Positions 35,656-49,811 of a DNA stretch of 64,000 nucleotides are shown here, one piece after another; the first letter of the stretch is position 1; every line of letters begins with the position of its first letter. The notes under the pieces were generated by a model. It searched no databases. It was not told the origin of the DNA and saw only the letters and a program-made list of their open reading frames with translations. The position numbers and the translations under genes were made by a program. Location: assembly GCA_020543525.1 (NCBI GenBank), contig JAHYIO010000006.1, positions 1,969,328 through 2,033,327 of the forward strand. The letters are read 5' to 3'. The stretch is from Coriolopsis trogii. Its lineage: Eukaryota; Basidiomycota; Agaricomycetes; Polyporales; Polyporaceae.

Positions 35656-36960
35656 ATGGAGGAGACGCTGGAGATCTCGCTCACCATCCTCGAACCGTTT
35701 GAGCTCCTGAGCCTCATATGCTGGCGCGTTTCTGATGTATGCGACCTTGGCTCTTGTCGAATCACCGCGGGGCCTGATCGCGTTAGTCTCAGCGCACTCG
35801 CTCGAACGTGTCGCAAGCTACAAGAGCAGGCGATTGACGTCCTCTGGTTCAGGCTACGTTCATGCCGACCCCTGATATCTACTCTTCGTTCGGATCGATA
35901 TATATCTCTACGAGCCCCTCGAAGATGACGTGGGCGATCATGCTTCGTCTGTTTCGGTACGCTGGCTCTTCTCGTGTATGCTCCCTTTCTGACTTTCGTC
36001 CAGAGCTTCAAGCGTCCGCCATTAGTCTCTACCGACTTCGCGCGCTGGCGTCATGATGCCTCTCGAGTGCGGTCCCTGGACACTGAGGCCTCAGAGATAC
36101 GGCCCAGTTACTTCCTTGGCGTTCATACTTCAATCTTGTTCGCCCTGTTGTACCATCGCGCATTACCTCTCCCTCATGTGCAGTCGCTCCACCACGCTGA
36201 CGACAGCGAGACTAGCTGCCCGTATAGCATGGTATACTTTATTCATGGACCTGCATTGAGCGATTCATCTCCTCATTGGCGATCCTGAACAAGACCTTCT
36301 CTCTTACTTCGACCTCTTGCCTTTGGCCTCGACTCGCATTACCAAGCTCCGCATCAGCTTGCACCACTCAACATTCGCGGCGAGAAAGATGACCTACCCT
36401 GTGATATGACGGGTGGAGAATTCAACCCTCTCCTCGCGCTCTCCTCGCTCGCAAATATCACACTGCACGGCTGGGATCCAATCAGTGTCACCAACAGCAC
36501 CCTCGACACGATGGCTCGCTCTTGGCCGGACCTAGAGACCCTCAGTCTTCACGTCGAGCTCGGCTCTCATCCATGCGTCAATAAGAATACAAAGCTGCAA
36601 GCGACACTCGCAGGAATTGTCCCATTCGCGCGTCACTGCCCTAAACTGCGCTCGTTATGCGTCGCCGTCGACCCGAACGTCCGAGTGGACACGATCGCGA
36701 CGACGACGCGGACGGTGTACGATGTGTCTCCTTCCTCGACCTCGGATGTGGAGCTCGATCATCCGTCTCGGTACCCCGCTTCGTGAGAAGTCAGGCTCAG
36801 CGGTGACGCACCTGTACCTTGGCTGCACGGAACCTGACGTCCCGACGCACACCGTGGCGTTCATCTCTACAGTGTTCCCGCACGTGCGCGAAATCCCCTG
36901 GGACGCGGAAGAGAACGGTAGCCTGTCGCGTCTGTGGACAACTACTCCCTGTGCGTATTT
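35656..36960 (+). pseudogene. F-box protein remnant
   Basis: ATG 35656 opens an N-terminal segment typical of Agaricomycete F-box proteins (ELLSLICWRV, then SLSALARTCRKLQEQAIDVL). Downstream parts (LLIGDPEQDLLSYFDLLPL, RITKLRISLHHSTF, ITLHGWDPISVTNSTLDTM, WPDLETLSLHVEL, HCPKLRSLCVAVD, VTHLYLGCTEPDVPTHTVAF) follow the leucine-rich layout of such proteins but lie in different frames with no introns to explain it, plus an in-frame TGA near 36405. F-box proteins are substrate adaptors of SCF ubiquitin ligases; this copy is probably dead. Confidence 0.55.
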
Positions 36961-38200
36961 GCTTGTGCGCGTTCGGGCGAGAATAGCGGGGAAGGACGCG
37001 TCGACAACGAGACCTTGGAGATGGACACGGGCTTTGTGCGAGAGGTAGACGAATACACGGGAGGTCTGCACGACGTGGTGGTTGTACGTTGAACGTCTCG
37101 TGCGCAGTCTTCGGATTTTGGCGTTGACGTAGGAAGGAGAAGCGGGCTGGACCGCGCGGTCCGGGAGATGTCTGGTAGCACACTCGAAATACTCTTGCTG
37201 CACTTTGAGGTTCTTGCTCAGACCCACGAATCCCATGCCCGTCCGGTAGTGGTGACGGGTCCATGGAGCTTGTAAGTGGGACATCTACCAGCCTTACGTC
37301 GCCCCAAGAGGTTCACCTTCAAGTCTGATCACATTGACGTACCAATAGTTCGCGGATGGGAATATCTTCAAGGCGCGGTGCGAGACGCGTCCCTTGCAAG
37401 GCCATGGTGCTACAATGGCGGTACGTTTATCTCATGCCAACGACGCACATACCTTTTGCTCACCCCAGTCACTCTAGTGGTTGACGTTCGGGGTGCGATG
37501 AAGCCGCTCGGCGCGATCGATCGGGTTAGGCGACGGCCTTGCAGGTCATGGCACGGCGGTCGACGCTAGTACTTCGAAGGTCAAGGTGATCCTGTGGGCC
37601 TTCGTGCCTCGTTTGCTCAACAAGACGGCCTTGCGATCTGCTTCCGTATTTGTCAAGAGCGACCCTAGATGGTGAGTACCCTAGTACGTTCCTGATTGTC
37701 GGTCTGCAATGACCTTGGGTCCATCCCGCGAGTGGCAGGAGGCTCCGTACTTGACACCTTGAGCGTTCTTGGGTGCCCGTGCATTGGGGCCCTCATCGCT
37801 GGTCTTTGGAGAGTATCGACACAGGACATTCATCGTAAGCCGGGCGCATCAAGTGACTCCGGGCGGTGCCACTCGCATGGCATGGCGCGTTGAACATTGA
37901 ACCCCGACAACGAGGCACTGTACGTGATCGAGGAGCAGTTCGTGCTTTCTGATCCAGACTACGGCGTACGGCGCGGTCGTCCGACAGGATTGCGATGCGA
38001 GCGTGTGATGGAGGGCGGGTCGACGTGGGCCCTCGACGTTGCCCGTAGCTGCGTGTTGCTGCACTGGAAGGCGTCGGGGAGACAATGATCGATCGCGCGC
38101 TCGGCGCGCGTGATGATGGAAGTGCTCGTGCTTCACGGGAAGACAGTGTTGCTCTGAGGGGTAGGTCAGGCCCGTTGGGTTGAGATCAAGTGGAATAAGT
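36961..38200 (+). other. Unassigned coding-like remnants
   Basis: Short pieces look coding: 37295-37420 (RPKRFTFKSDHIDVPIVRG, followed by GTACGT and a CCCCAG acceptor) and 37897-38088 (LYVIEEQFVLSDPDYGVRRG, stop TGA). They do not connect and are not recognised. The long minus-strand frame at 36655-37284 overlaps the F-box remnant and is treated as a shadow. Confidence 0.25.
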
Positions 38201-41200
38201 ATTCCAACAATCTGCTGATCAGGAATTGCGCAAATCCTGGCCTACTGCCAATATCCGAGCAGAGTCGGAATATGAAGCTCGGAGAGGAACGTTGTTGTGC
38301 TAGGCTCTAAAATAGCAAGTTTGATAGTCCGTACTAGCGGTGAATGGATGCTTCTCTCTTGACATTTCAACTCCTTTAGAGTCTCATTGTCCTGATCACA
38401 GTCCACGCTCTTGTCAATGGCGACAATGTATGATACTTGTGTAGTTTTACGACAGTCGGTGACGAGCGAGTGCAGATTGTTCTCGAGAGGGCGGCATCTT
38501 CCACCACCAGATCCTCACACGCGAACAACTCCCGCCGCGACGCCGTCTCCCGACCCGTTCCGCGAGCGCAGGGAGAGTCCTTTGTCGAGCGAGCCGACCA
38601 GATGGTCCGTTGTGCCACTCGCTAAGCGCAACCTGACAATCAGCTGTTCTCCGTGACGAAGGCCCATCAAACGAGTGGCAACCCAGAGATTCATCAGGAA
38701 CGTACCAAGGCCACCATGCCCGACTGAGGATTGCATTGTTCCTCCCGCCGGCATTCAATCTACAGGCCCGGTATCAGCGAAAGAAGCTCATTTGTGCCAC
38801 TCGCTCGAGAACAAGGACGCACCGCGCACCCCACCATCACGGACGAACGGAGGAGAGGACCGGATGGCGCGGCGGCGTGGAATATGGAATGAAGTGGTGG
38901 TGTGCCACTCGGTCGTTCGGTCCAACGGGCGTACACAATACACACACGCGCGCACACAAGGGACGCCACCCGGACGACCCGAGTCGTCTGCGCCTTATCG
39001 TCCTCGTCGGTGTTCCGGTCTCGTCGTCTGGATATCGACGGCTCTTCTGCGTCCCGGGTGTACCGAATGGCGTGCGCGATAGCAGGACAGGCTCGGGAAG
39101 ACTGAGAGAAGTGGGAGTGCGTGGATGGAATGACGACCGAGTCTGCGCCCAGACCGGCAGGTACAGGCTTGAAGTCGAGGCTCGAGGCTCGGGTTCGTGA
39201 TTGGACAGTCCGTGGCTCGCGCTCGGGGAAAATGAAGACGGAGCTGTCCTCTGTGTGTTCCGCGCAAAGAAGCCGCGGGACCCGCTCCGAGAGAGAAGAG
39301 CTGAAAGGGGATCGTCGCGACCAAGAGCAGAGCTGCGGACGACACAGGTCCGGGTCCGACAGGCACGGATTTCGAGGGTCGCAGTGTCTGTGCAGCGTCC
39401 GCGTCATGGGCATAGAGTACGAGAGTGTTGTGCGTGCGACATGGGACGTCCGAAGACGTGGACGGTACACGTCTCATTCGTTGCCGTGCAGTCCGCGTGA
39501 TACCCTCAAACCTTGTCTCCAGGGCTGAGAGGGAGGGGAGGGATGGGGAGACCCCCGGAAGAAGTCCAGAAGGCGTGCAAGTCGTTCGAGGGCTGGGCCC
39601 CGACGTTGTCGAAGCCCGTCCTCCGTGGCCGACGATCCGGGTCGGAGGGACGGATGTCTTGTCTCATTCAGTCCCCTCGCGAGATCGACAGGTCGCGTCA
39701 ATGGAGGAAGCACTGCGAGCGTCCGTCCGTCCCGACTCCGAGACTTCGAACGCGAGTGCGCGAACACATAGAACGCGAGAGATGAGATGCGGGGGTGGGT
39801 GCTCCTACGACGCTGACGATTTTGAGATGGGAAGACGTACTCGGACCGAACGGCAGTCTAGAACGTATCAGGAGAATTGGTGGGAGTGTTTCGGGGACCG
39901 GTAAGGATGGATGAGAAAGCGCGGCACATGGCTACTTGACTGCTAGCATATCCAATCACCCTTTACGAGCAAGACATGAGCGGCTTAGTGGTAGAGATGA
40001 AAGATCAAACGCGTACCACAGTCCTGAACATGTATGGATGGGTGGCGGGACGAGGCTGGCGATGGCGTCCTGCCGGACGCGATAGACTCGGATAGAGAGA
40101 GCCCCGGGGGTATCGTGAGGATGGAAGACGCGCAGGAAAGTGGTGCTATCATTGGATGCAGTGACGACCTTCTCCTGCGACACAGGAACGTGCGTCCTTC
40201 TCGGAACAGCTAGGCGTCCAAAGGCAGAGCAGCGCTTACACGAAACCCCCGGCCAGCAAACTCACGGGTTTCGTCCTTCCCATCTTCCTGCTGGGTTGTA
40301 ACCTCTTGGAAGCGCAAAGGCTGATGGACCCTTGACACAGCAAACGTCATGCATCGTGGATAGAGAGAGTTTGCCTACTCGGGGTCCCGCTAACTATCGC
40401 GCGGCACCGATGCCTCCTACTTTCAACCTCGTGCTGTCCGAGGAACACAGTCCTCGTAGGACATCTTGCACGCGCACACGTATAACTCGCAGGATGCTGT
40501 TGGGGGGACATGCATATGATGCTGACCGGTGTCGCTCGTATCATAGATAAGGGTATGCGTGCATCAAAGGCTCTGGGAACTCGACATACCGAGAAGAATG
40601 CGCAGTGGGATGTCGAATTGATGACAGAGAGTCCGCTCGCGAGTGGACAGGATCGTCGTCGCCATGCGCTACAGGAGCCGTTGCAATCTGGCCAGCGCAA
40701 CTTGAGTGTCGGCAGCACCTGCGACAGGTCCTCAGGCTCTTCCTAATGCGCCCTGTCGCAGATCGTCTGAGACGCTGACGAGGGACACGCTAGAAGACGA
40801 CCGAGAAGACGGGGCAAAGATTAGCGACGGGGTCGGAAGGCAGCACGCGGAGGACGGAAGGCGGGATCGGAGTCGGACAGGGCTCGTTCTTTGCCCCGAG
40901 CGACCGGTCTGGATGCTCGCCGTCGCGAGCTGTGGGCAGTGGGAGGTCGACGTCGCGTGCGGAATGGCCCTGGGTGTGGCCGGCGGGCCGCTCGGGTGCG
41001 GCTCTGACGGCAGAAGCGCGAACGTGGGTGCCGTCGCACGTACGCGCACCGTTCTCTGCTATCTCATCGGAGGGAACGAGGGACGCGTCTGGGAGTGCAC
41101 AGGTGTGAGCCGTCGTACACGACAGGAATAGAGGGGGAGAGGAGGGAGGAACGTGTGTGGCGAATGGGAGAATACTTACGAGAACGTCGGAGGACGGCGG

Positions 41201-44200
41201 AGGGGGGAGTGGTCCTCGACGCGGAGTCCGCGTGGGCGATGGAGCGCGCTGCGAAGCCCGAGAGTGTCGCGATTACTGCATTGGACGGCGCAGAGCATCG
41301 CTAGACTGCTGTCGGACGGCTTCCAGAGGTCTCGCGCGGGTGACGGTGACAGCAGCACCGATGGCTGGTGGGTAGTCTGGAAGGCTGCGGAGAGGCCATG
41401 ATGCAGCGAGAAGCGTGCATGGAAGGAGAAAGTGCAGGCCTGAGCAGGGCGCAAAGGCTAAATCAGTCTTTACAAAGCCACTCGCTATCAGATCGCACTT
41501 ACCGAGTCCTTGTCTGAGGGGCGGAAACCCCAGAGATTGTCCGACAGGGTCGTGCTATGTTGAAGCCGCGAAGAAAACAGAGTGCAGCCTGCGCGCGAGC
41601 TCTCGACCGCAGGGGACGTCGGGTAAACAAAGGCGCAAAGTGTGGCGAGAAACGTCTGGGACGGAGAAGCGAGTGCGGGTTGGGGGAAGAGAGTGGCCAA
41701 AGAGCCGCGATCGTCGACGCGCGAACAGGCAGCTCCCCGGCGCCTAACGCTGACTCGTGCGAGGGAACGGGCCACGAGGCGAGCCGCCCCATGCGTCTCT
41801 CTCCATCGTCCTCGCTGCATCTCGGGCACAATATCGTATCGAATCCTGGTGGATCTCACCTCGCTCAGATCGCTCGTCTCTATAAGCTTGGATCGGACGG
41901 ACCCCCGGACACGACTGAGCGTACCACAATAGATGAATGTTGTGGTTTGATGTTTCCCATCTTCGGTCCACATATCATGGTGCGCGCATGTACACCTGTT
42001 GGTTGTATCGCCAAGTACCTAGACGCAATTGGCGTGTACGCCAGTTCACAAAGACGACATCGCGAGGGGTTTACACCAATGCCGGGGCTGCAAGACACAA
42101 GACGGCGCTACGGGCATGGTCGTCGGACTCGGAGGAACGAACTGTGGCCAACTACCGCATCCGGCAAGCACGCAGCGCTCGCGAGCCGAGAGCCATCCTA
42201 GGCCACTGGGACACTAGCTGGTCGCTCGCGGGCACGATCGCACAACGTGTGCTGCTTCTTGGCTCCGACCAGGGGGAAGCTGAGGGAGGGACTGGCAGTA
42301 AGCGTAAGCAAAACATACACGGACGGCGACGATCTCTCTGCCCGTGGCAATCAAGAAGGACACACTGGGTGCAGGGCAAGGCACTCGCCCGAGAGAGAGA
42401 CGCGCACAAACCTAGATTGCTCCGATCCCGACTCTTGACGGGTCGATGGACGCAGGAAGGCTGGACGCGTTGCGTGCGTGCGTGCAGGGATGGGGCGCCG
42501 TGGACCCAGCCCGTTATCTACGCGAGCGAGTGAGACCGTAGAACGCGAGCCCTGTACGGCACTCGGACGTTACGCGCGACGTGCGAAGGAGACTGGGCTT
42601 GGACGCGCGAGCGGGGCGTCTGAGGATAGTTGGGATGGAAGGGCTGATAGTGCGAATGTGGGTGGCAAGAGTCGAGTGTGGTGGCCAGCGCGCAGTTGAT
42701 GGAGTGATCGCGAGAAGGAGGGAGGACGTCCGTGGACGGTTCTGTGATCCAGTGCAGGACGTAAGAGCCGCTGGGAACGTCCGCGGGACCCTGGAATGAG
42801 GCACCTTGTCGCTGTCGACGTCATGCAGTGTGTACAGCGTACGACTCTATTCGAGGCGGACGCGTCGTGCCTTGGTCAGGATGTGGTATGCGACAAAGAG
42901 AGCGAGATTCCGGGCGTGGCGACATACGAGGGCGAGAATGCAGAGGACGCGAGTGTCGTGCGCGAAAGGTGGCGATGCGTCGGAAGAGCGATAGCCATCG
43001 CGCGAGAGACCATTCGAGGCATTCGAGGCACCACAGTCATTCGCATGCCGTTTGGTGGCCGGGCGGGAGCGCATAGCCTGATAATTGAAGACGACGTGAT
43101 GCGCCGGAGGAAGGCTGCGAGCGACATGCCTCGTGTCGGACGCATGGGGATGACGGCAGGGCGAAGTCTGAGTCGCGACAGTTTTTGACGGCGTCCGATA
43201 TGGTGAGGAAGGGAACTGGATATCCGCTCGACGGGCTGGAAAGTCGCACACAAAGCCTTGCAACTGGGGAAGGTGGCAGGAAGCAAACAGTCAGTAGACG
43301 TAAGGGCTATAGTTGACGCTTTAGACTGTGCACACACCTTGCGAGTTTGCGTCAATGATTGACCATTACCAAAGGCCCGCCTACACGTGTGTGCGGGCCA
43401 TTATAGCACGTCCGACAGGGGTGAGATGGTCAACCGGTAAGCGTATAGGCATATGGAGCAAGGCTGACCAAAGCATAGCTTCCAGAACGCGGAGAACGCG
43501 GATCGCTATCTGGGAAGGGCCTCAGTAAGTGCGATTTGAGTAAGAGCGCGACAGGGGCCGCCGTATCTGTATTGAGCGACCAGAAAATCATGATCGCGAA
43601 CGTACTCTGTTCAAGTGAGTTGTTTGCCGTTTCTAGCGTAGGGCTGAGATGGGCGACGACGTACCGCATGTGTGTCGTGGTGCTGCGTGCTGCCGGCTGC
43701 TGTCTGGGGCGAAGGGAGACTTGCCGCAAAAGGCTCTCGCAGACGACAGCCAGTCAAAGACGACGCAGCGAGTCAGAACTCGAGGACGGGAGCACTCACG
43801 GATGAAAGCTTGCCGCCACGTTCGTATGCGTCGCCGGGGTCTAGGCGGCGTGCAACGCTGGGCATTGTGTTGTGATTCGATAGGTTAATACAACTGCGAC
43901 TCTGAACTCAAAGTCAGACAACCGCGAGCGGCGTGAATAGAGCTTCACCGCCGCGCCGAGCCCATATGAGGACATCGGGACTGGGCGCGCTGCCTTGTTC
44001 TATCCACCTACAAGGTATGAACGCAACCTCGGGCCGACCGTTATGCATCGTCGCTCGAGAGACGTGCAAGAGGCAGGTGATCGGTATCCGGGCCCCGGGA
44101 CGATTCGGGGAGGTGGATGGTTCTCATTCTGGGTGGGAAGCGGGCGTTGAGTAGCGTTCGGTTTGGCTCTGGACGTCGATGTGGGCAGGGCGTTGGGACG

Positions 44201-47200
44201 CCGCGATGGATCGGGCCTCTGTCGCGTGGACCCGGCGTCGGCTTATCCTCTTTCGGCGACTCTCTCTATCAGACAAGCACACATCGTTCCTGACATGCGC
44301 TGGGCCTGCAGAGAAGGAGCTTGGCCCGAAATGGAGTGAATGGTTGCGGCCCGACCCACGTCGTCGACGTCCTCGGCCACGTCCCCGACGAGCACGCAAA
44401 CTGACAGGCCAAGGCCGTCCCCGTCTCCTGCTCGCCCGCCCATGCCGCATCCCCGCCTCGGTGGCCCGACCCGCGCACACGGTGTCGCTCGCTCGTGCGG
44501 GATGCGGCGCCGGCGTTCGAATGGGAGATGACGCCAAGCAATCATTCATCGACGCTCGCGCGTTCCGAGCTTCGAGCTCATTAATGCTTGCAGGTATAAG
44601 CAGCATCTGGTCTTCCCCAGCGACGAGTCTCGGCTCGCGCGAGCATGCCAAGCCTGTGCAAGCTCGGAGGATCGGGGGTCCGAAGCGCTGACGGTGAGAG
44701 CGTCGTGAGCTGCTTGTGTTGACCGGCAAAGGAGAGCTGCTGAGCCGTATGGGGAACGCTGCAGCTAGTAGCACCGACGTCAGCGCGTCCTCTGCACGCC
44801 ACCTTCCCACTGCGCGACTCCGGTCCGTACCGTGTGCGCCCGGTCGTCCAAACAGCCTTTCCTGGCCGGATCGGTCGAGATACAATGGCGAAGGCGGCGA
44901 GGCGCGTGCAGATTGGCGACGCCGTCGCGCGAGATCCTCCTGTCCACCGCCTGGCGAGGGCGACCGTCATGTCAGACCAGGTGACTTGAACTGGGTGCTC
45001 ACTTGCCCCAGGTCGCTTCGCGTGCGTGTTTGCTCTGCTCGGCACGCGGATGCGGCCGCGGGAGAAGGCGAGCGCGAGAGCGAAGACGCAGAGCTGCGAA
45101 GGGCTCGAGTGGAGCTCCAGACAGTCAACGGTTGAGAGCTCGCGTGCGGCAGGCCCGACGTTCCGAGCCCGTCACGACGTCGTGAGCTCGTTGCTGAACG
45201 CGAAGCACGCCGGGGTCCTGCGGCAGACGTCGTGCGTGCAGATTGAGCAGAGCGAGAGCTCGACCCTCGATCAGCTCTTCGAATCCGCGGTCGAGGCCTC
45301 CTCGCTGTCATTGTCCAAGACGAAGCCCCCCCCGTTCGGTCCTCCGTGGTCGAGCGGCCGCTGGGCTGAAACCTTGCGCGGTCGGAGCGCGTCGCGGACA
45401 CGCCGTCTCTGACATGCTCCGTGCTCAGCGCGAGACGATGCGAGCTCGAGACCCGCCGCCGGGGAACATGACGAAACATCGGACCCCGCACCGTTGCAGC
45501 AGAGTCCCCCTGGCAGCGGCTGGGCAAACAGACGCGTCTTCTCGCGTTGGCAGTTCCAGGGCGTCGAGGATAGAAGGAGGAGAGGACGTCCTGTTTACGT
45601 CCGACGCTTGATGGAAACGCGCGAGAGAAATGCGGGGGTGGCTGCGAGGATGCGGGGATAGAGGAAGGAGGAGGAGGAGAACGCCCGAGTTCGAAGGCGG
45701 CGCGAAATGAATGAATGAATGAATGCACGAACTGAATCTCGTCCGGATCGACCGTCAGCGAGTCTGTCAGCCCCTCTCGCTCTCACGTTCCGTCGTCGTG
45801 GCGGCAACTGCTCAGCGGAATCCGTCGACGATGCGGCCACTCGCCCTCACACTTCGGAACTTTCGGCTGTTGACCCGGTCTTAGGCGCTCATAGTGCGCG
45901 AACACGACTCTGGCCACTGCGATTGTTTTGCGGTACATCGACAAGGCGGCGCATGCTAGAGAAATCATCAAGGTTCGAACGAGCCACAATATACCAGAGT
46001 CACTTCACAATAAACCCTCCTCTGCCGCCGTGCGGCAGGCTGACTCCTGAGATCTGGACGCCGTCTGACAGCGTTCAGCGTAGCTCGAGCGATAGAAGTC
46101 AAACGACTGTATTGACCGCGACGTACGCGACACCCATCAACGGCCACTCGAGTGCTCTCTATGCCTCACTGCGTCATGTGGCGAAGGTTTTCAGAGGAAC
46201 GGCCCAGTCGGCCGGTCATCCGAGTGCAGGCAGAGGGCGGCGGTGGTTTCGATGACTTGTGACATGATCAGTTGCGCGCGCGTGCGGCGCAAGTGCGTGA
46301 TGCTGAACTCTCGCGCAGACGTCGACGGTTGTCACCCCAGATCTTGAGCAACGGTCATCGAGTGCACCGATCGAGGCTGTCGTGGCTTCGCTGCAGCTCG
46401 GGCGGCATCCCACAGCAGTCGTTGTGGACGTCGCAGTACTTGAAAGAGGAGACGGGGACGTTGTTCCGGATTCCGTGTGGCCGCAGACTCGGCCGTGCGC
46501 AGCTCTGGCGACAGACGGACGGACGATACGGAACGGCACGGGACGCGCTCGAGCTCGTCGCTGCCGAATCCCGACCTCCGACGTCTGACAGCGCACGCGC
46601 AGGGATATCGATGGTGTCGTCATAGGTCACGAGGAGCTCCGAGGACATCGAGAGACAAAAGCAGCAAGTGCAGCAGCAGTGGTTGCTGTGGAGCGCGGTT
46701 GCTTCGGGATCGATATCTCAGAGTCTCTAAAGGCGGTGCGCGTTCGGTCGCGAAGCCAAGTGGCGCGGCGGCGAGTACGGGCTGGCGGCGCGGGCACTGC
46801 GTCATGCGACCATGTGTGTGTGTGTTTCGTATGTTGCTTTCAAAGTCGCCGCGTCCTGTTTTGTCCAAGGCTTGCAGGGCACGCTGCGAGAGTGCTGTAG
46901 AGAGCGTGAGTGTGGGGTTCGAAGCCCGCCACGCACCCGAGTCCCGAGCACGAGCTGCGCACTCGCTGGAATGGCCGATCTGGTCGAGAGAAGAGGTCGA
47001 GGTGGACGTTGAGGAAAGATCACTTGACTGCGGGACTGCTCACCGGGACGTCGGTCGCTGGCCCGGTGCTCACGGGTCCTGCCTAGACATGCACATAACT
47101 GAGGTGGGAACGGGGACGGTGACTTGCGATATTGGACTCGCGCATGATAGACTTCATAGACGCGAGGCGATCGAGCAGTCGGATAGGCCCGCGAGCACTT

Positions 47201-48733
47201 GGGGTCCGATTCTGGGACTGGTGATCGAGCTTTGCGCTTGGGGTACTGTCGCTTGTCGATAATCGCAGCTGTGAGGCGTGCTAGCGCATTCTTCACTGAA
47301 CTGGACGGATCGCGAATGTCGGCTGACTCACTCGCTGACGGCGGTGGTGGGAAGGGCAGGCACACGAATGCGAACAAACGGGCTGTATTGGACGCAGGGG
47401 CGGAAGTACAGAATCGCGCAAGGATAGAATCAGGAGAGAAAGAGGACGAGGGTGGGAGAACGGCGAGGCACCGAGGTGCGCTGCCAATCACCTTTGCGCA
47501 TCCGTAGCCTTCCGGAAGGGCGGGAGGATGCGGGGAGGATGGCTACGGGGCTGAGAGGTGGTATGCGTTGTTGACGATAGGCCATGGCGTGTGTGGGGAG
47601 CAGAGGGAGAGTGTGAACGCACGAGAGCAAGCTCCGAACAAGATAGAGATAGGCGGAGTGCCAAAAGGAAGAGAGTTGATGGGCACACGGAGGCAATAGA
47701 GGTTCACAGGTGAAACGTTTGGGCGGCGGAGGAGGAAGATAGGAGAGGTTACGGCAGAGGCGCACATTGTGGCAGGAGGCATGCGCAGGAGATTTGAGAG
47801 AAGGGAGAACTTAGATGGACGGATGACATCGAATACGCACGGCGATAGCGTAGGTAGAACGGAGAGTGGTAGGCAAGATGCGCTGTGGGAGACTGAGGGC
47901 TAGCGAACGTAGGGCGAGGACAGGCTGGGTCACGGGTCTGAAGATGCGCGTGCGGCGAGGTGAGGTGTATGGGAGCTGGACGAGAGCGGACTGGAGAGAT
48001 CGAGTTTTGGGCGGGTACGGCATGAAGATAGGTTTGGGACCGGATGGAAGACGAGTGTGCATGGCGTGACAGATGGGGAGCGGGGAGTATGGGACCGAGT
48101 GGCAGGCGTTTGGAGGGAAGCGCGTTGGGTGTGCGGGCGAGCCATTCGTGGCAGAGAGCGCGAGTTTTGAGAGTGCGGCGGACGAGAAAGGCAGCGGGGA
48201 GGGACGGAGAGTCGCGCGGCCGGGAGGAACATGCTGAAAGGCCGAAGGAGCGACGAGGACGCGCGGTCGGAGGAAAGCGGTAAGCTTTAGAAAAGACGCA
48301 GCTGGCGGTTGGAGGCGGGGGCGCGATGGATGGCAACGACGGAGATAGAAGAGTGCACGGCGTACAGACGAGGGCGCGGCGTACAGACGAGTGCGCGAAA
48401 CACCAAGCACTCGTCTTGTCTTTCCAACCAAAGGTGAGGAGTGATGGGGTCCTGCGAATGTCATCATGGCAGAGAAGATCTGTCGGCGATCTCATCGGCC
48501 GGCCATCTCGTCGGAGTATCGAAAGCGGCAGGTGTGGCCCGGATGGCGAGGGTTCCTTATTGGGGAGACAAAGGAGGCGCCGGGGGACGTTGCGTTCTCT
48601 CTCTTCTCTTCTCTCTTCTCTCTCCCTTGCACTCGAACGTGAACATACTTATACTTGCCCGCCATGGCCCTCCTCTGCTAACACCTCAGCCTCCCGCCGC
48701 ACATCAGCCCCCTCCTCGTCTCCTCCAACGACG
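38201..48733. other. 10-kb stretch without recognisable genes
   Basis: Many overlapping open frames exist because GC content is high and stops are rare, but none shows a domain, signal peptide or consistent intron pattern. The + strand is often purine-rich (for example 39500-39560, 47500-47560, 48060-48250). A (TGAA)4 run is at 45707-45724. No transposase, reverse transcriptase or tandem array was seen. It could hold non-coding transcripts or very old decay. Confidence 0.35.
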
Positions 48734-49811
48734 ATGCCGCCCTCCTACTCCCCCTGCCCCCGCCCCTGCCTCAAGCGCAACTCGCATACCCAGTCCCCCG
48801 TCGTTCCCCAGGACGAGCCATCGACCCTTCTCGCCATCGACCCCTCCATCCTCTCCCCCCTCGTCCGCTTCCCGCCCCAGACGGACCTAACCAAGGTCGT
48901 CGGCAGCGCCATCCCCTACGACCGCTCCCCCATCGTCGTCCTCCCAAATCGCTGTGCCCTCCCAGAACGTGGCTGTCCAGGCCGCACCTACGCAGACGAT
49001 CCCTCCGCCTCTCGCAGGTCAAAACGCTCCAGCCTCAGCCCCGTCGGCCACAAGCATCTCCATCCAAGGGCTGTGCACGATAATCGTGACGATGACCCCA
49101 CTCCCAGGCAGAGCCCCCGCGCCGACTACCACCCCCTCCCCCCGCTCGTTCCTGACCTCTCCTCCGAATCCTCGGAAGAGAGCGACGGCATAGCCAGCCC
49201 TCCTCCGGAGCTTTACTCCAGTCAGTTTTTTTTGCGCGCCTCGTCTCGCATATACTCATCCTCTCGTAGGCGCCGCGTACGGCAAGATGTCTCTTGAGCA
49301 GAGCCTCATGAACCTCACCCTCGCAGGCACAAATGCTCCCTCGTCCTCTGCGCTTTCCTTCCTCCCCCATCCGCCCTCGCCCCGAGTCCGCCCCTCAAAT
49401 TCTCCCTCCCACTCGCCCTCAAATTCGCAAAACTACGCACCCATGAGCTTGTCAAATCCCAGCTCTACCTCCCCCGTACGTTCGCGTTCTCCGTCTTCTC
49501 CCACCCACTCCAGACGCAAGTCTCGTCCCGCCCCCATCCCCATCCCCAACGCCCCCAACGCCGCCCCGTATCCGTATCCATACCCGTCCACCGCGATCCC
49601 ATACCCCAATTCCCCTCCCACCGCTGGCGTCCCGGCAAGCCCGGAGCGCGAACGCAGGAGCAGGCATCGCGACGACCCCCGCGGCCGCGAGCGGAGCCGC
49701 GAACGCAGAGACCGAGACCGTGCCGAGCGCCTCGCCCGCTACAAGTCTCTCTCCGAGGCCGCCTCCCGCCCGTCCGGCTTCGACGACGCTGGCTGTCTCG
49801 GCGGTTTCTAG
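48734..49811 (+). CDS. Conserved basidiomycete protein ending CLGGF (about 342 aa, 2 exons)
   Basis: Exons 48734-49220 and 49270-49811, GT-AG intron, 342 codons plus TAG. Order of features: proline/serine-rich start with PCLKRNS; YDRSPIVVLPN followed by CALPERGCPGRTY; an acidic serine stretch (PDLSSESSEESDGIASPPP); a second exon starting AYGK; LSFLPHPPSPR; a low-complexity Pro/Ser region; an Arg-rich RS-like tract (about 290-320, RERSRERRDRDR); and the terminal DDAGCLGGF. I recognise this as a widespread basidiomycete family of unknown function; the RS tract and disorder suggest nuclear or RNA-linked work (inference). It looks intact, unlike its left neighbours, and may mark where the accessory block gives way to ordinary sequence. 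Confidence 0.72.

Noticed and set aside
36655..37284. 209-codon minus-strand frame
   Set aside because: Overlaps the F-box remnant; no motif and no splice pattern.
46905..46940. tRNA-like GGTTCGAA motif
   Set aside because: No acceptor, D or anticodon stem could be folded around it.
44124..48495. Several 230-260-codon frames on both strands
   Set aside because: Arg/Ser/Pro-rich low-complexity products with no domain, overlapping each other; expected where stops are rare.
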